DNA of 64,000 nt from Cytobacillus oceanisediminis (lineage in GTDB: Bacteria > Bacillota > Bacilli > Bacillales > Cytobacillaceae): contig NZ_CP065511.1 in NCBI RefSeq assembly GCF_022811925.1, positions 1,605,501 through 1,669,500 on the forward strand, read 5' to 3'. Of this stretch, positions 43,304 through 53,584 are shown in pieces; positions within the stretch are counted from its first letter, which is position 1; every line of letters begins with the position of its first letter. Made by a program: the position numbers and the translations under genes. The notes beneath the pieces are model-generated. The model made no database searches and was not told the DNA's origin. It saw only the letters and a program-made list of their open reading frames with translations.

Positions 43304-46300
43304 AGACACCAGTATCCAATCCATATTAGTAATCGGCTCAGGCCCGATTGTCATCGGCCAGGCAGCAGAATTTGATTATGCAGGAACACAGGCCTGTGCA
43401 GCATTAAAGGAAGAAGGCTATAAGGTTATCCTTGTGAATAACAATCCGGCTACCATCATGTCTGACAAAGCTTTTGCAGACAAAGTCTATTTCGAGCCAA
43501 TGACAGCTGACAGCCTTGAGAAGATTATAAAAAAAGAATGTCCCGATGGCCTGCTTGCCACACTGGGAGGCCAGACAGGGTTGAATCTTGCTTTTAAACT
43601 TAGTGAATCAGGTGTGCTTGAACGTTATGGAGTGAAGCTTTTGGGAAGCAGTATTGAATCCATAAAGAAAGGTGAAGACCGGGAAGCTTTTCGTAAGCTG
43701 ATGCACGAGCTTAACGAACCTGTTCCTGAAAGCATCATTGTCCATGAAGTGGAAGAAGCCATCCAATTTGCCCAAGAAATTGGATTTCCTATTATCGTCC
43801 GTCCAGCTTATACTCTTGGCGGAACAGGCGGAGGCATAGCAGGAGATTTCGATGAACTGACGTCTTTGGTTCAGGGCGGCTTAAAAGAGAGTGCGATCAG
43901 CCAGTGCCTGGTTGAAAAAAGCATAGCAGGATTTAAGGAAGTAGAATACGAGGTCATGCGGGATTCACAGAATACGTGCATCACTATTTGCAATATGGAA
44001 AATATTGATCCCGTTGGGGTTCATACTGGTGACTCAATTGTTGTCGCACCTTCACAAACCTTAACAGATGATGAGTATCAGATGCTGAGATCAGCATCAA
44101 TTAAGATCATTTCAGAGCTTGGCATTATTGGCGGGTGCAACATTCAGTTTGCCCTTGATCCGCATAGTAAGAATTATTACTTGATTGAAGTAAATCCCAG
44201 AGTCAGCAGGTCATCTGCCCTTGCATCCAAAGCAACAGGATATCCAATTGCCAGAATGGCTGCAAAGCTAGCCGTCGGGTATACCTTATCGGAAATTATC
44301 AACCCTGTAACAGGAGATACATTTGCTAGCTTTGAACCAGCTCTGGATTATGTCATCGTTAAGTTTCCAAAATGGCCTTTTGATAAATTTCCTTCTGCAG
44401 ACCGCAAACTTGGAACGCAAATGAAAGCAACCGGAGAAGTAATGGGCATTGACCGGAATCTGGAACGCGCTCTCTTAAAGGCAATCCATTCACTTGAAGT
44501 AAAGGGAAATGATTTGAAATCACCGGGCTTATCAGCTAAATCGAATGCCTCACTTGAGGAACTTCTGTTAAAGCAGACTGATGAAAGATTTTTTACCGTG
44601 ATTGAATTACTCCGGAGAAATTATTCATTGGAAGCTTTACACTCAATCACGAAAATAGATTATTTCTATCTCAATATACTCAATGAAATGGTAAAAATGG
44701 AAAAACAAATTTCTGCCTTAACACTTGATGAAGCAACAAAAGAAGAGCTGCAGCTATTTAAGGAAAAGGGCTTCAGTGATAAGTTTCTTGCATTGGAATG
44801 GAAAGTTGCGGAGAAAGCAGTCAGAGATAAACGCAAAAAGGCTGGAATTCTTCCAGCCTATAAAATGGTTGACACATGCGCTGCTGAATTTGAAGCACAA
44901 TCAAATTATTATTACTCCAGTTACTTTGGCGAAAATGAACAAGTGAAGAGTGAAAAGAGGAAAGTCCTGGTTATAGGAAGCGGCCCCATCAGAATTGGCC
45001 AGGGCATTGAATTTGATTATTGCTCCGTTCAGGGAGTGTTTGCTCTGAAAGATGAAGGCGTTGAGACAATCATGATCAATAACAACCCTGAAACGGTAAG
45101 TACGGATTATACAACCGCTGACAGGCTTTATTTTGAACCGTTAATTCTTGAGGATATCTTGAATGTGATTGAAGCAGAAGGAATTTCAGAAGTCATTGTG
45201 CAGCTTGGCGGGCAGACAGCTCTGAATCTGGCATCCGATCTTGAAGCTTATGGCGTTACCCTGCTTGGAACTGACTCAAATACCATTGATGCATTAGAGG
45301 ACCGGAAGCTTTTTTATCAGCTATTGGATGATTTGAATATCCCGAGGATAAAAGGAGATGTTGTCCACACAGAAGCAGAGCTAAAAGAAGCAGCCGAAAA
45401 TATTGGATTCCCGATTCTTGTCCGCCCATCCTATGTTATAGGCGGCAGAGGGATGGAACGTATTGCTTCATCATCTGAGCTGGAGAGTTATTTAACGAAA
45501 GGTGATGTCCCTTATCCGATTTTAATTGATCAATTCGTTCATGCATCAGAAGCTGAGCTTGATCTGGCAGCAGACGGAAATCATATCTGTGCACCTGCAA
45601 TTATGGAGCATATTGAAAAAACGGGTGTTCACTCTGGCGACAGCATGTCCGTTCTCCCGCCGCAAAATCTTTCAGAAAATGTCCAGAATAAAATGCTAGC
45701 CTATGCAAAAGCCATTGTGCAAAAGCTCCAGTATAAAGGACTCATGAATATTCAATATATCGTTAATGGCGAAGAGGTATTTATTCTTGAAATAAACCCT
45801 CGTGCGAGCAGAACAGTACCAATTATCAGCAAGGTCACAGGCGTGCAGCTGGTGGAGATTGCGACAAAAATATTGCTTGGGAAATATAATTTGTCGAAAG
45901 ATGAAATGCCGGCTGCGGCGAAACTCCCATTTATATGTGTGAAATTCCCGGTTTTCTCAAATTATGCTTTGAAGGGATTGGACAGCAAGGTAGGTCCTGA
46001 AATGAAATCAACAGGAGAGGGGATTGCACTGGCACCAAATTATGAGGCAGCAATCAGAAAATCTTTCCATGCTGGTTTAAATGGTGCTAAAGGCAAATGT
46101 GTCGTAATAGCAAACTCTCAAGAAACAGAAGAATTAACTCATTATATTAATCAGGCTAAAGTTGTGCCTGTTTTTCTGACTCAAGAAAATATGGACTGGA
46201 ATGCCCAGGAAACCTTCGCTTTATATAATCCTGGCATGAGTGAAGAAGATAAGAGAATGAGAGAAATGGGAACCAAAAACAGAATTTTGACTTTCAGTGA

Positions 46301-46421
46301 AAAAGAAACGCTTATTGCATTATTAAAATCTATGTCAGCAGGCGAATGGGATGTTAAATCCATTGAAGATTGGCAGGGCATTAAAAATAATATTGGAGAA
46401 AAGGAAGTGGGCGTCTTATGA
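43296..46421 (+). CDS. carB: Carbamoyl phosphate synthase large subunit, arginine-specific
   Basis: This makes carbamoyl phosphate from bicarbonate, ammonia and two ATP. 1041 residues with two homologous ATP-grasp halves: GSGPIVIGQAAEFDYAG starts the first and GSGPIRIGQGIEFDYC the second. Substrate-binding loops include RPAYTLGGTGGG and RPSYVIGGRGME. The C-terminal MGS-like allosteric domain is short and diverged, which is usual for arginine-specific forms. GGAGAATAGGAGAG lies before the ATG. Confidence 0.95.
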   Translation: MPKDTSIQSILVIGSGPIVIGQAAEFDYAGTQACAALKEEGYKVILVNNNPATIMSDKAFADKVYFEPMTADSLEKIIKKECPDGLLATLGGQTGLNLAFKLSESGVLERYGVKLLGSSIESIKKGEDREAFRKLMHELNEPVPESIIVHEVEEAIQFAQEIGFPIIVRPAYTLGGTGGGIAGDFDELTSLVQGGLKESAISQCLVEKSIAGFKEVEYEVMRDSQNTCITICNMENIDPVGVHTGDSIVVAPSQTLTDDEYQMLRSASIKIISELGIIGGCNIQFALDPHSKNYYLIEVNPRVSRSSALASKATGYPIARMAAKLAVGYTLSEIINPVTGDTFASFEPALDYVIVKFPKWPFDKFPSADRKLGTQMKATGEVMGIDRNLERALLKAIHSLEVKGNDLKSPGLSAKSNASLEELLLKQTDERFFTVIELLRRNYSLEALHSITKIDYFYLNILNEMVKMEKQISALTLDEATKEELQLFKEKGFSDKFLALEWKVAEKAVRDKRKKAGILPAYKMVDTCAAEFEAQSNYYYSSYFGENEQVKSEKRKVLVIGSGPIRIGQGIEFDYCSVQGVFALKDEGVETIMINNNPETVSTDYTTADRLYFEPLILEDILNVIEAEGISEVIVQLGGQTALNLASDLEAYGVTLLGTDSNTIDALEDRKLFYQLLDDLNIPRIKGDVVHTEAELKEAAENIGFPILVRPSYVIGGRGMERIASSSELESYLTKGDVPYPILIDQFVHASEAELDLAADGNHICAPAIMEHIEKTGVHSGDSMSVLPPQNLSENVQNKMLAYAKAIVQKLQYKGLMNIQYIVNGEEVFILEINPRASRTVPIISKVTGVQLVEIATKILLGKYNLSKDEMPAAAKLPFICVKFPVFSNYALKGLDSKVGPEMKSTGEGIALAPNYEAAIRKSFHAGLNGAKGKCVVIANSQETEELTHYINQAKVVPVFLTQENMDWNAQETFALYNPGMSEEDKRMREMGTKNRILTFSEKETLIALLKSMSAGEWDVKSIEDWQGIKNNIGEKEVGVL

Positions 46422-47374
46422 TTTCAATTCAGGCCTCTGATAAGCTTTTAAATTTGAAAGGAAAGGATTTTCTAACACTTGCAGACTTTTCATCAGAGGA
46501 GATTAAGGGGCTGCTGGAAAAAGCAAAGCAATTAAAAGAAGCTCATCTGCAGGGTGCAGAAACTTCCATCCTAAAAGGCAAAATTCTTGGCATGATTTTT
46601 GAAAAGTCATCTACACGTACAAGAGTTTCCTTTGAAGCAGGGATGCTGCAGCTTGGGGGCCATGCCTTATATTTAAATAGCCAGGATCTGCAGCTGGGAA
46701 GAGGAGAAAGCATTGCGGATACAGCTAAAGTGCTTTCACAGTATGTTGATGCGATTATGATCCGCACATTCTCCCATGCGAAGATCCAGGAACTGGCTCA
46801 TCATGCGGACATTCCGGTTATTAACGGCTTGACCGATCTTTATCATCCATGCCAGGCTCTTGCCGATCTCCTTACAATCGAAGAGAAAAATGGGGAGTTA
46901 AAAGGCCAAACCCTCGTATATGTAGGCGATGGCAATAATGTGGCCCATTCTTTAATGATTGCTTCTGCCAAGATGGGGGTAAATATCACGATTGCCTGTC
47001 CTGAAGGGTATGAACCAGATAAATCTGTTCTCCAGCAATCACAAGAGTTTGCTGAACAAAGCGGTTCAAAGGTAATCGTAACATCTAACCCTGAAGAAGC
47101 GGTTGCTAATGCCGATGCCGTCTATACAGATGTCTGGACGAGCATGGGACAGGAAGCTGAGAATGAACAGAGGCTGAAAGACTTTGCTGATTATCAGGTT
47201 AATGAATATCTTGTCCAAAAAGCCAAAAAAGATTACGTCTTTTTGCATTGCCTGCCTGCTCATCGCGGTGAGGAAGTTTCAGCGGAAGTCATTGATGGAA
47301 ACAATTCCGCTGTCTTTCAGCAGGCTGGGAACAGACTTCATGTTCAAAAAGCCATTCTTTCAGAGATATTATAA
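46418..47374 (+). CDS. argF: Ornithine carbamoyltransferase
   Basis: It joins carbamoyl phosphate to ornithine to form citrulline. 318 residues. The carbamoyl phosphate loop is SSTRTRVSFEAGM, followed by HPCQALADL and the ornithine-binding catalytic Cys in HCLPAHRGEEV. It overlaps carB by four bases (ATGA), so it is made together with carbamoyl phosphate synthase. argG and argH are not here. Confidence 0.96.
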   Translation: MISIQASDKLLNLKGKDFLTLADFSSEEIKGLLEKAKQLKEAHLQGAETSILKGKILGMIFEKSSTRTRVSFEAGMLQLGGHALYLNSQDLQLGRGESIADTAKVLSQYVDAIMIRTFSHAKIQELAHHADIPVINGLTDLYHPCQALADLLTIEEKNGELKGQTLVYVGDGNNVAHSLMIASAKMGVNITIACPEGYEPDKSVLQQSQEFAEQSGSKVIVTSNPEEAVANADAVYTDVWTSMGQEAENEQRLKDFADYQVNEYLVQKAKKDYVFLHCLPAHRGEEVSAEVIDGNNSAVFQQAGNRLHVQKAILSEIL

Positions 47375-47413
47375 TGAAAAAGCCTTCTCAGCGCTGAGAA
47401 GGCTTTTTCATTA
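47372..47413. terminator. Perfect 42-bp palindromic bidirectional terminator
   Basis: TAATGAAAAAGCCTTCTCAGC is followed immediately by its exact reverse complement. Each end is the stop codon of a convergent gene: TAA of argF at 47372-47374 and the uppP stop at 47411-47413. Poly-A and poly-T flanks of the GC part allow termination both ways. Confidence 0.92.
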
Positions 47414-48238
47414 AGATAGGAAATAAACAAGCGGCCCAACAATAAAACAATAAATCGCAAAATACTTCAGGTTCCCTTTAGCCATAATATTCATAAACCA
47501 TTTCAGCGAAAAGTAAGATGCAGCCAGTGAGGCAATAAAGGCAATTGTATAGGGCAAAGCATATTTAGATAAATTGGGATCCGTTATTATGTCGTTAAAA
47601 CCTAGTATCATTCCGCCGGCACTTACCGGGATATATAAAAGGAAAGAAAACCTTAAAGCTGTTTCCTGTTTCATCCCAAGCCCCATTGCGGCTACAATGG
47701 TAGCACCGGAACGGCTGATTCCCGGTATCAGGGCAACTGCCTGTGCAAGTCCTACAATGATTGCATCCTTATAAGATAATTCAGCATCATTTTTCCGTCC
47801 GCGTAAATTACGGATCAGCCACAGCGCAAGTCCAGTCACGATAAGAGTAATCCCAACAGTTCTTATATTTGCAAGGTGGGTATCGATAAAATCCTCGAAC
47901 AAAATTCCGATGACTCCTGCAGGAATGGTTCCAATTATCAAGTAAATGATAAACCGAAAGTCTGATTCCGCCTGTTTATCTTTGGTGGTAATATATGCAA
48001 GGCCATTTCGGATCAGTCTCATAATATCTTCCCTGTATATAAGCAGTACAGCCAATAATGAGGCTGTATTTACCAGGAGGGCAAAGCTAAGCCCTTTGAT
48101 GTCAAGGCCGAAAAAATGCTGGGCAATCTCCAGGTGCCCGCTCGATGAAATGGGAATAGGCTCTGTAAATCCCTGAAACAATCCCAAAAACAAGTATTTA
48201 AGCAATGTCAGAAAATCAGTCACAAGTAAATCCCCCAT
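47411..48238 (-). CDS. uppP: Undecaprenyl-diphosphatase UppP (BacA)
   Basis: This is a membrane phosphatase that recycles undecaprenyl diphosphate for cell wall synthesis and confers low-level bacitracin resistance. 275 residues with about eight helices. The two catalytic repeats are [18 protein letters not shown] and [16 protein letters not shown] precedes the start on the minus strand. It is convergent with argF and shares its terminator; upstream is yjzC, read divergently. Confidence 0.95.
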   Translation of the reverse strand: MGDLLVTDFLTLLKYLFLGLFQGFTEPIPISSSGHLEIAQHFFGLDIKGLSFALLVNTASLLAVLLIYREDIMRLIRNGLAYITTKDKQAESDFRFIIYLIIGTIPAGVIGILFEDFIDTHLANIRTVGITLIVTGLALWLIRNLRGRKNDAELSYKDAIIVGLAQAVALIPGISRSGATIVAAMGLGMKQETALRFSFLLYIPVSAGGMILGFNDIITDPNLSKYALPYTIAFIASLAASYFSLKWFMNIMAKGNLKYFAIYCFIVGPLVYFLS

Positions 48239-48395
48239 AATGAAATCTCATACCTCCCCATTTAACTATAAAAAGGACGGCAGAGTAAAGTGATATCCTT
48301 TTCATTGCTTCTACGCGATGCCAATAGTTTCCCTCATGAGAGATGCAAGAGTGGAAATAATAATAAGTGATTTACGATTAAAGGAGGTATTCAGC

Positions 48396-48575
48396 ATGGG
48401 GCAAAACAGACAATTTAAGCCTGGCCAGAAAGCACCTAATAATGGAATTTATATAGAAATTGGCGAAACGGGTAGTAACGTGAATAATCCTCAAATGCTT
48501 AAAATGAGAGCTGGAGACCAATTTCCGGAAACATCCAATCATAACCGGATTTGGACGTATAAAAGAAAGCCTTGA
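48396..48575 (+). CDS. yjzC: YjzC-family small protein
   Basis: This is a 59-residue protein like B. subtilis YjzC, found in the same position after the arg operon. It reads GQNRQFKPGQKAPNNGIYIE, then a GETGSNV turn and ends WTYKRKP, resembling small YjzC/DUF4212-like sheet proteins of unknown role. The ATG at 48396 has AAAGGAGG; 26 in-frame codons upstream lack one. Confidence 0.85.
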   Translation: MGQNRQFKPGQKAPNNGIYIEIGETGSNVNNPQMLKMRAGDQFPETSNHNRIWTYKRKP

Positions 48576-48620
48576 TTTTGATTATTTACCAAGAAGATGG
48601 GGAAATAGTATAAAAAATAG

Positions 48621-48648
48621 AGCCATCCCAATTGCGGATGGCTTTTTC
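48621..48648 (+). terminator. Terminator of yjzC
   Basis: AGCCATCC and GGATGGCT stem with a seven-base loop and TTTTT. Confidence 0.88.
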
Positions 48649-48672
48649 GACTGAGAATAAACTGCTGGAAAC

Positions 48673-48700
48673 TTTACATATGAAAAGATTGGATTATAAT
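48673..48700 (+). promoter_or_regulatory. Sigma-A promoter of clpB
   Basis: TTTACA (48673-48678) and TATAAT (48695-48700) with a 16-bp spacer, ending 41 bp before the start codon. Confidence 0.7.
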
Positions 48701-48710
48701 AAAACTAAAA

Positions 48711-48727
48711 GGTCAAAAAAGGTCAAA
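48711..48727 (+). promoter_or_regulatory. CtsR operator of clpB
   Basis: GGTCAAA-AAA-GGTCAAA is an exact CtsR heptad direct repeat. It lies just downstream of the -10 element, around the transcription start, where CtsR blocks transcription until heat or protein stress. Confidence 0.92.
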
Positions 48728-48741
48728 AAGGAGGTTGCATA

Positions 48742-51339
48742 ATGGATCTAAATCGGATGACAGAGCGGCTTCAGGAAGGGTTATTAAATGCACAGTCCAT
48801 AGCGTTGCGCGAGCAGCATCAGGAGGTGGATGAAGCCCATTTATTCCTGGCTTTAATGGGGCAGGAAAACAGCCTGATTTCATTAATATTGTCAAAAATG
48901 CAGATTCCGGCTGATTCTTTTAATAATAAAATGCAGGAAGCACTGAGGAAAAAACCACAAGTGTCCGGTTCAGGTACAGAACAAGGAAAATTGTATATAA
49001 CCAGTAAACTGCAGCGGCTCCTGGCGGAAGCAGAAAATTATATGAAGATTTATCAGGATGATTTCATGTCAGTTGAGCATGTTTTCATGGCTGCTGCAGC
49101 AGAGGAAACCGAAACGGCAGCAGTTTTAAAGTCATACGGAATCAATAAAGAACTAGTGGAGCAGGCGATTAAGGAGATTAGGGGGAATCAGAGGGTGACA
49201 TCGCAAAATCCGGAATCAACATATGAGGCACTAAAAAAATATGGAAGAGATCTTGTTGCAGAGGTGAAACAGGGGAAAGTTGATCCTGTAATTGGCCGGG
49301 ATAGTGAAATCAGGCATGTCATTCGCATCCTTTCAAGGAAAACCAAGAATAATCCAGTTTTAATAGGCGAACCTGGGGTAGGAAAGACAGCTATTGTCGA
49401 AGGTTTGGCACAAAGAATTGTACGTAAAGACGTGCCTGAGGGCCTCAAGGATAAAACCATTTTTGCTCTGGATATGAGCTCTTTAATTGCCGGGGCCAAA
49501 TTCCGGGGTGAATTCGAAGAAAGACTGAAAGCTGTATTAAATGAGGTTAAGAAAAGCGAAGGCAGAATTCTTCTTTTTATTGACGAACTTCATACCATTG
49601 TTGGAGCGGGCAAGACAGAAGGAGCAATGGATGCAGGGAATATGCTGAAGCCTATGCTTGCAAGGGGAGAATTGCACTGCATAGGAGCTACCACACTTGA
49701 GGAGCACCGCAAATATATCGAGAAAGACCCTGCCCTGGAACGGCGTTTTCAGCAGGTATTGGTGCAGGAGCCGGATGTAGAGGATACAATCTCAATTCTC
49801 AGAGGTCTGAAGGAGCGCTTTGAAATCCATCATGGAGTCAATATCCACGATCGCGCTATAGTGGCTGCCGCAACCTTGTCAGACAGGTATATTACAGACC
49901 GGTTCCTTCCAGATAAAGCGATTGACTTGGTTGACGAAGCTTGTGCCATGATCAGGACGGAAATCGATTCAATGCCATCAGAGTTGGATGAAGTTACAAG
50001 AAGAGTCATGCAGCTTGAGATAGAAGAAGCAGCTTTACGAAAAGAGAGTGATGAAGGGAGCAAGCAGAGACTTGCAGGCCTGCAAAAAGAACTGGCTGAA
50101 TTAAAAGACCAGGCTAACAGCATGAAAGCAAAATGGCAGCTTGAAAAGGAAGGAATCCAGAAAGTCCAGGAAAAACGGGAGCAGCTTGAGAAAATGCGCC
50201 GTGAACTGGAAGAAGCAGAAAATAATTATGACTTGAATAAAGCTGCAGAACTGCGCCATGGAAGAATCCCTTCTTTGGAAAAGGAATTGAAAGAGCTTGA
50301 AAGTGCAGTTAACGAGAATCAAGGGGACCGGCTGCTGAGAGAGGAAGTCACAGAAGAAGAAATTGCCGGCATTGTGGCAAGGTGGACAGGTATTCCAGTG
50401 GTTAAACTTGTTGAAGGAGAACGTGAAAAGCTGCTTCGTCTTGAAAGCATTCTTCATGAAAGAGTGATTGGCCAGGATGAAGCTGTAGAGCTTGTGTCAG
50501 ATGCTGTCCTTAGGGCAAGGGCAGGAATTAAAGATCCGAATCGCCCCATTGGCTCCTTCATTTTCCTGGGCCCAACTGGAGTGGGAAAAACAGAATTGGC
50601 TAAGGCACTTGCACAGTCACTATTCGATAGTGAAGAACAAATAATCAGAGTTGATATGTCCGAATATATGGAAAAACATGCTGTGTCAAGATTGATTGGT
50701 GCTCCTCCGGGGTATGTAGGATATGAGGAAGGCGGTCAGCTGACAGAAGCTGTCAGAAGGAAACCATACTCAGTAATCCTGCTTGATGAAATTGAAAAGG
50801 CACATCCTGAAGTATTCAATATCCTCCTGCAGATGCTTGATGATGGAAGAATCACTGACTCACAGGGCCGCACGGTTGATTTTAAAAATACCGTTATTAT
50901 TATGACTTCCAATATTGGCTCCCATTTTCTTCTGGAACGTTCTGCTGGTGAGGTAGATATATCTGAAGAAACCAGAAACAATGTACTGGGACAGCTGCGG
51001 AGCCATTTCCGTCCAGAGTTTCTAAACAGAGTGGACGAAATTATTCTGTTTAAGCCTCTAGCTCTTAATGAAATAAAGAGTATTGTTTTAAAATTAATTA
51101 CTCACCTTCAAGCAAGATTATCTGATCAGCATATTAAGTTGAGTATAAATGATAATGCCAAAGAATATATTGCAGAAAACGGATTTGATCCCGTCTATGG
51201 AGCCAGGCCGCTCAAACGTTTTATTCAAAGGAACGTTGAAACAGCACTCGCCCGCAAAATAATAGCAGGTGAAATTAAAGATTACAGTGAAGTTGTCATA
51301 TCCGCAGATAATGGCAAAATTGAATTGCTGGTAAAATAA
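48742..51339 (+). CDS. clpB: ClpB, ATP-dependent disaggregase chaperone
   Basis: This AAA+ unfoldase solubilises aggregated protein with DnaK. 865 residues. An N-terminal Clp repeat domain (about 1-145) is followed by AAA-1 with Walker A GEPGVGKT (Lys215) and Walker [11 protein letters not shown] coiled-coil M-domain runs about 405-525, and AAA-2 has Walker A GPTGVGKT (Lys616) and [11 protein letters not shown]. The long M-domain separates ClpB from ClpC and ClpE, and there is no ClpP-binding loop. AAGGAGG precedes the ATG. B. subtilis itself has no clpB, so this is an insertion relative to its yjzC-yjzD order. Controlled by a CtsR operator. Confidence 0.95.
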   Translation: MDLNRMTERLQEGLLNAQSIALREQHQEVDEAHLFLALMGQENSLISLILSKMQIPADSFNNKMQEALRKKPQVSGSGTEQGKLYITSKLQRLLAEAENYMKIYQDDFMSVEHVFMAAAAEETETAAVLKSYGINKELVEQAIKEIRGNQRVTSQNPESTYEALKKYGRDLVAEVKQGKVDPVIGRDSEIRHVIRILSRKTKNNPVLIGEPGVGKTAIVEGLAQRIVRKDVPEGLKDKTIFALDMSSLIAGAKFRGEFEERLKAVLNEVKKSEGRILLFIDELHTIVGAGKTEGAMDAGNMLKPMLARGELHCIGATTLEEHRKYIEKDPALERRFQQVLVQEPDVEDTISILRGLKERFEIHHGVNIHDRAIVAAATLSDRYITDRFLPDKAIDLVDEACAMIRTEIDSMPSELDEVTRRVMQLEIEEAALRKESDEGSKQRLAGLQKELAELKDQANSMKAKWQLEKEGIQKVQEKREQLEKMRRELEEAENNYDLNKAAELRHGRIPSLEKELKELESAVNENQGDRLLREEVTEEEIAGIVARWTGIPVVKLVEGEREKLLRLESILHERVIGQDEAVELVSDAVLRARAGIKDPNRPIGSFIFLGPTGVGKTELAKALAQSLFDSEEQIIRVDMSEYMEKHAVSRLIGAPPGYVGYEEGGQLTEAVRRKPYSVILLDEIEKAHPEVFNILLQMLDDGRITDSQGRTVDFKNTVIIMTSNIGSHFLLERSAGEVDISEETRNNVLGQLRSHFRPEFLNRVDEIILFKPLALNEIKSIVLKLITHLQARLSDQHIKLSINDNAKEYIAENGFDPVYGARPLKRFIQRNVETALARKIIAGEIKDYSEVVISADNGKIELLVK

Positions 51340-51346
51340 GGCCACA

Positions 51347-51391
51347 AATGAAAAGAATCATCCTGAATCAATCAGGATGACTCTTTTCATT
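51347..51391. terminator. Bidirectional terminator between clpB and yjzD
   Basis: AATGAAAAGAATCATCCTGA pairs with TCAGGATGACTCTTTTCATT with one G-U, around a five-base loop. The flanks are A-rich and T-rich for both directions. Confidence 0.88.
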
Positions 51392-51409
51392 TCCTGCATA
51401 AGCTGCAGA

Positions 51410-51601
51410 TTAATGAAGTCCTTCTTTCTCAACAGGACCTTCAGGAATGATGGAAGCGACAACAAAAATTAAAACAGTTGTCCCAACCGCCAGAATGGTG
51501 CCGGTTACAAAATCATAAGGCGCTCCAAGCATTGAAGAAACTACGTACGTTAACATTTGAACAAGAAGGAAAGTCCAGAAAAATGTCCAAAAGTATCTCA
51601 T
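51410..51601 (-). CDS. yjzD: YjzD, DUF2929 small membrane protein
   Basis: This is a 63-residue membrane protein with two helices (FWTFFWTFLLVQMLTYVV and TGTILAVGTTVLIFVVASII) and a short charged tail, matching DUF2929/YjzD of Bacillus. Function is unknown. GAGGTGAAATAG lies before the ATG on the minus strand. Its place between clpB and yjaU corresponds to the B. subtilis order yjzC-yjzD-yjaU. Confidence 0.85.
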   Translation of the reverse strand: MRYFWTFFWTFLLVQMLTYVVSSMLGAPYDFVTGTILAVGTTVLIFVVASIIPEGPVEKEGLH

Positions 51602-51815
51602 CTATTTCACCTCTAACATAATTAATCCCTTTTCATATTAGCATAAGCTATTAAAGAAATAAATTTATTTTTACATCCTATACATGTACTTTTCAGCTCT
51701 CTGATTGTATACAGCCTGCTTCATAATGAACTTGTCTAAAACTAGGCAAATCCCCCATTCATTTTAATTTTACTCACATACATTATTATGAACAAACTTG
51801 CAAAGGAGTTTTACT

Positions 51816-52553
51816 ATGGAAAGCCGGAACTTCCAGCTGGATACAGAATGGTGCATGATTCATTACCCAGATAAACCTAGTGGTTTCGGTATCCTGATTA
51901 TTGGGGATGATCGGCACTTTGTTGACAGAAACTGCAGTTTTTGGACTCAAAATGAAGGGAAACATTCACTAATAAAGAAGCTCAGGGAAAATGGCTATAC
52001 AATTTTTTATTCAAATCTTTACGGGAGGCACTGGGGGAGCGATCGGGCTGTCGATAAGGCAAAATACTTGTATGAACATATTCTGCGAACGGAAATTATT
52101 AACGAAAAGATCCATATTGTTGCTGAGGGCATGGGAGCATTGGTAGCCCTTAGATTATTGCATGAAATGAGCGATTTAATCCGTTCAGCCGTATTAATCA
52201 ATCCCATTCTTTCACTAAAGCACCATCTCGATCAGGAAAAAGAGCATAAGTTTTTTTACAAGAAACTATTAAAAGAACTGGCATTTTCATATGAAATAGA
52301 AACGGATAAAATAGCGGATCTGCTCAGCAAGCATGAAAAAAACCTCACAACAGGCCTTAAAGTGCCAGTCAGAATCATTCAGGTACTGGCGGGCGGAAGA
52401 GCTTACAAGCAATCAGATTATTTAAAGAAACGATCAATACAATGGGAAAATGAAAATAGCCCTATCTCTGTGTTTTATATCCTTCCAGATAAAAAACAGC
52501 GAATGTCTTCTCAAATGACAAACTTCTTTAGAAAATATGAAAAAGTCCTATAA
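51816..52553 (+). CDS. yjaU: YjaU, alpha/beta-hydrolase-like protein
   Basis: This is a 245-residue cytoplasmic protein with a hydrolase-like strand and helix order (FGILIIGDDRHFVDRNC, then VAEGMGALVALRLLHE, then VPVRIIQVLAGG). The nucleophile elbow here is EGMGA instead of GxSxG, so the catalytic Ser is missing and the protein may be non-enzymatic. ATG 51816 has AAAGGAG; a TTG six codons earlier is part of that site. Upstream of yjaV and med, as in B. subtilis. Confidence 0.82.
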   Translation: MESRNFQLDTEWCMIHYPDKPSGFGILIIGDDRHFVDRNCSFWTQNEGKHSLIKKLRENGYTIFYSNLYGRHWGSDRAVDKAKYLYEHILRTEIINEKIHIVAEGMGALVALRLLHEMSDLIRSAVLINPILSLKHHLDQEKEHKFFYKKLLKELAFSYEIETDKIADLLSKHEKNLTTGLKVPVRIIQVLAGGRAYKQSDYLKKRSIQWENENSPISVFYILPDKKQRMSSQMTNFFRKYEKVL

Positions 52554-52635
52554 AAATCTGCTGCCATTCCGCAAAGAAATAAAGACAATCCCTGAAGCAT
52601 AGTATACATTAATATGCTTCTAAGGAGGAGTAAAG

Positions 52636-53466
52636 ATGGACAGGGCAGTAATAATAGGGACGTTTGAATTTATAGGATTCAGCCTGTGCAAGCATTTTCT
52701 TGAACAGGGCTGTGAGATAGATGGAATTCATTTCAATAAGGAAAAAGAAAATGCTTTAATCAGCGAAAAACGCCTGGCAATCGGACGGAATGCCAATTTC
52801 TATGAAAAAAACTATTCATCATGGATTAAATCTAAAAGAGAGATAATAAAAAGTGACGTAATCTTTATAGATATATACGATTTATATATAAAGAATGAGC
52901 TCGCCTCTTTAAGGGAGAAGGAGCTTATTGAGGAATTTCTTATAAAAAACTTGGCTGAATTCAAAGAACTTCAAGTGAAAATTACATTCCTTCTCCCTAT
53001 TCAGTGGCTTAAAGACATCAGCAGAACACACAGCCGCTTGGAAGATGCTATTGAAATCCTTAGAGAAAACAATATTTCAGTTTCATCCTTTTACCTTCCT
53101 GTCATATACGGTCCCTGGCAGCCAAAGGAATTTAGTTTCCACCAGGCTCTTGCCAATGGAAAAAGAGTAATGATAAGTGAAAGGGAATGGATACATGACG
53201 CTATTTTCATTGATGATCTCATCTGTTTTTTATCGGATTGTGCAGATAAGTTAGGCGATTCCTGCCTATTAATGAGCAGCGTCACCGGACATTGGCAAAA
53301 ATGCGCAGAATACCTTTCACTTGACTATAATGAAAATTGGCGCAGTCCCGATCTGGCAAAAGGAAAAGTAATTGAAAAAGCGATTAAGTGTTCCGTGAAA
53401 TTTTCTGAAGGTCTTGAGAAGCAAAGAAGCCATATTCTTTCTTTAGAGAGCCTGGATGGTTTGTAA
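52636..53466 (+). CDS. yjaV: YjaV, NAD-dependent epimerase-like protein
   Basis: This is a 276-residue protein with a short-chain-dehydrogenase-like N-terminus (AVIIGTFEFIGFSLCKHFLEQG) but a degenerate glycine-rich loop, GTFEFIG rather than GxxGxxG. A mid-sequence FYLPVIYGPWQPKE resembles the substrate region of sugar epimerases. No YxxxK catalytic pair is evident. It is 82 bp after yjaU and 118 bp before med, as in B. subtilis yjaV. AAGGAGG precedes the ATG. Function is unknown. Confidence 0.8.
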   Translation: MDRAVIIGTFEFIGFSLCKHFLEQGCEIDGIHFNKEKENALISEKRLAIGRNANFYEKNYSSWIKSKREIIKSDVIFIDIYDLYIKNELASLREKELIEEFLIKNLAEFKELQVKITFLLPIQWLKDISRTHSRLEDAIEILRENNISVSSFYLPVIYGPWQPKEFSFHQALANGKRVMISEREWIHDAIFIDDLICFLSDCADKLGDSCLLMSSVTGHWQKCAEYLSLDYNENWRSPDLAKGKVIEKAIKCSVKFSEGLEKQRSHILSLESLDGL

Positions 53467-53584
53467 ATTAGAAAAAAATCTTTTCAATTAACATATAGAC
53501 AAGGTAGAATTGAATTAGTCTGGTAAAATAAACCGGTCATACCATTAGTATGAAGCAAAAGACAGAGAGGCGGAGAAAAAGGAG

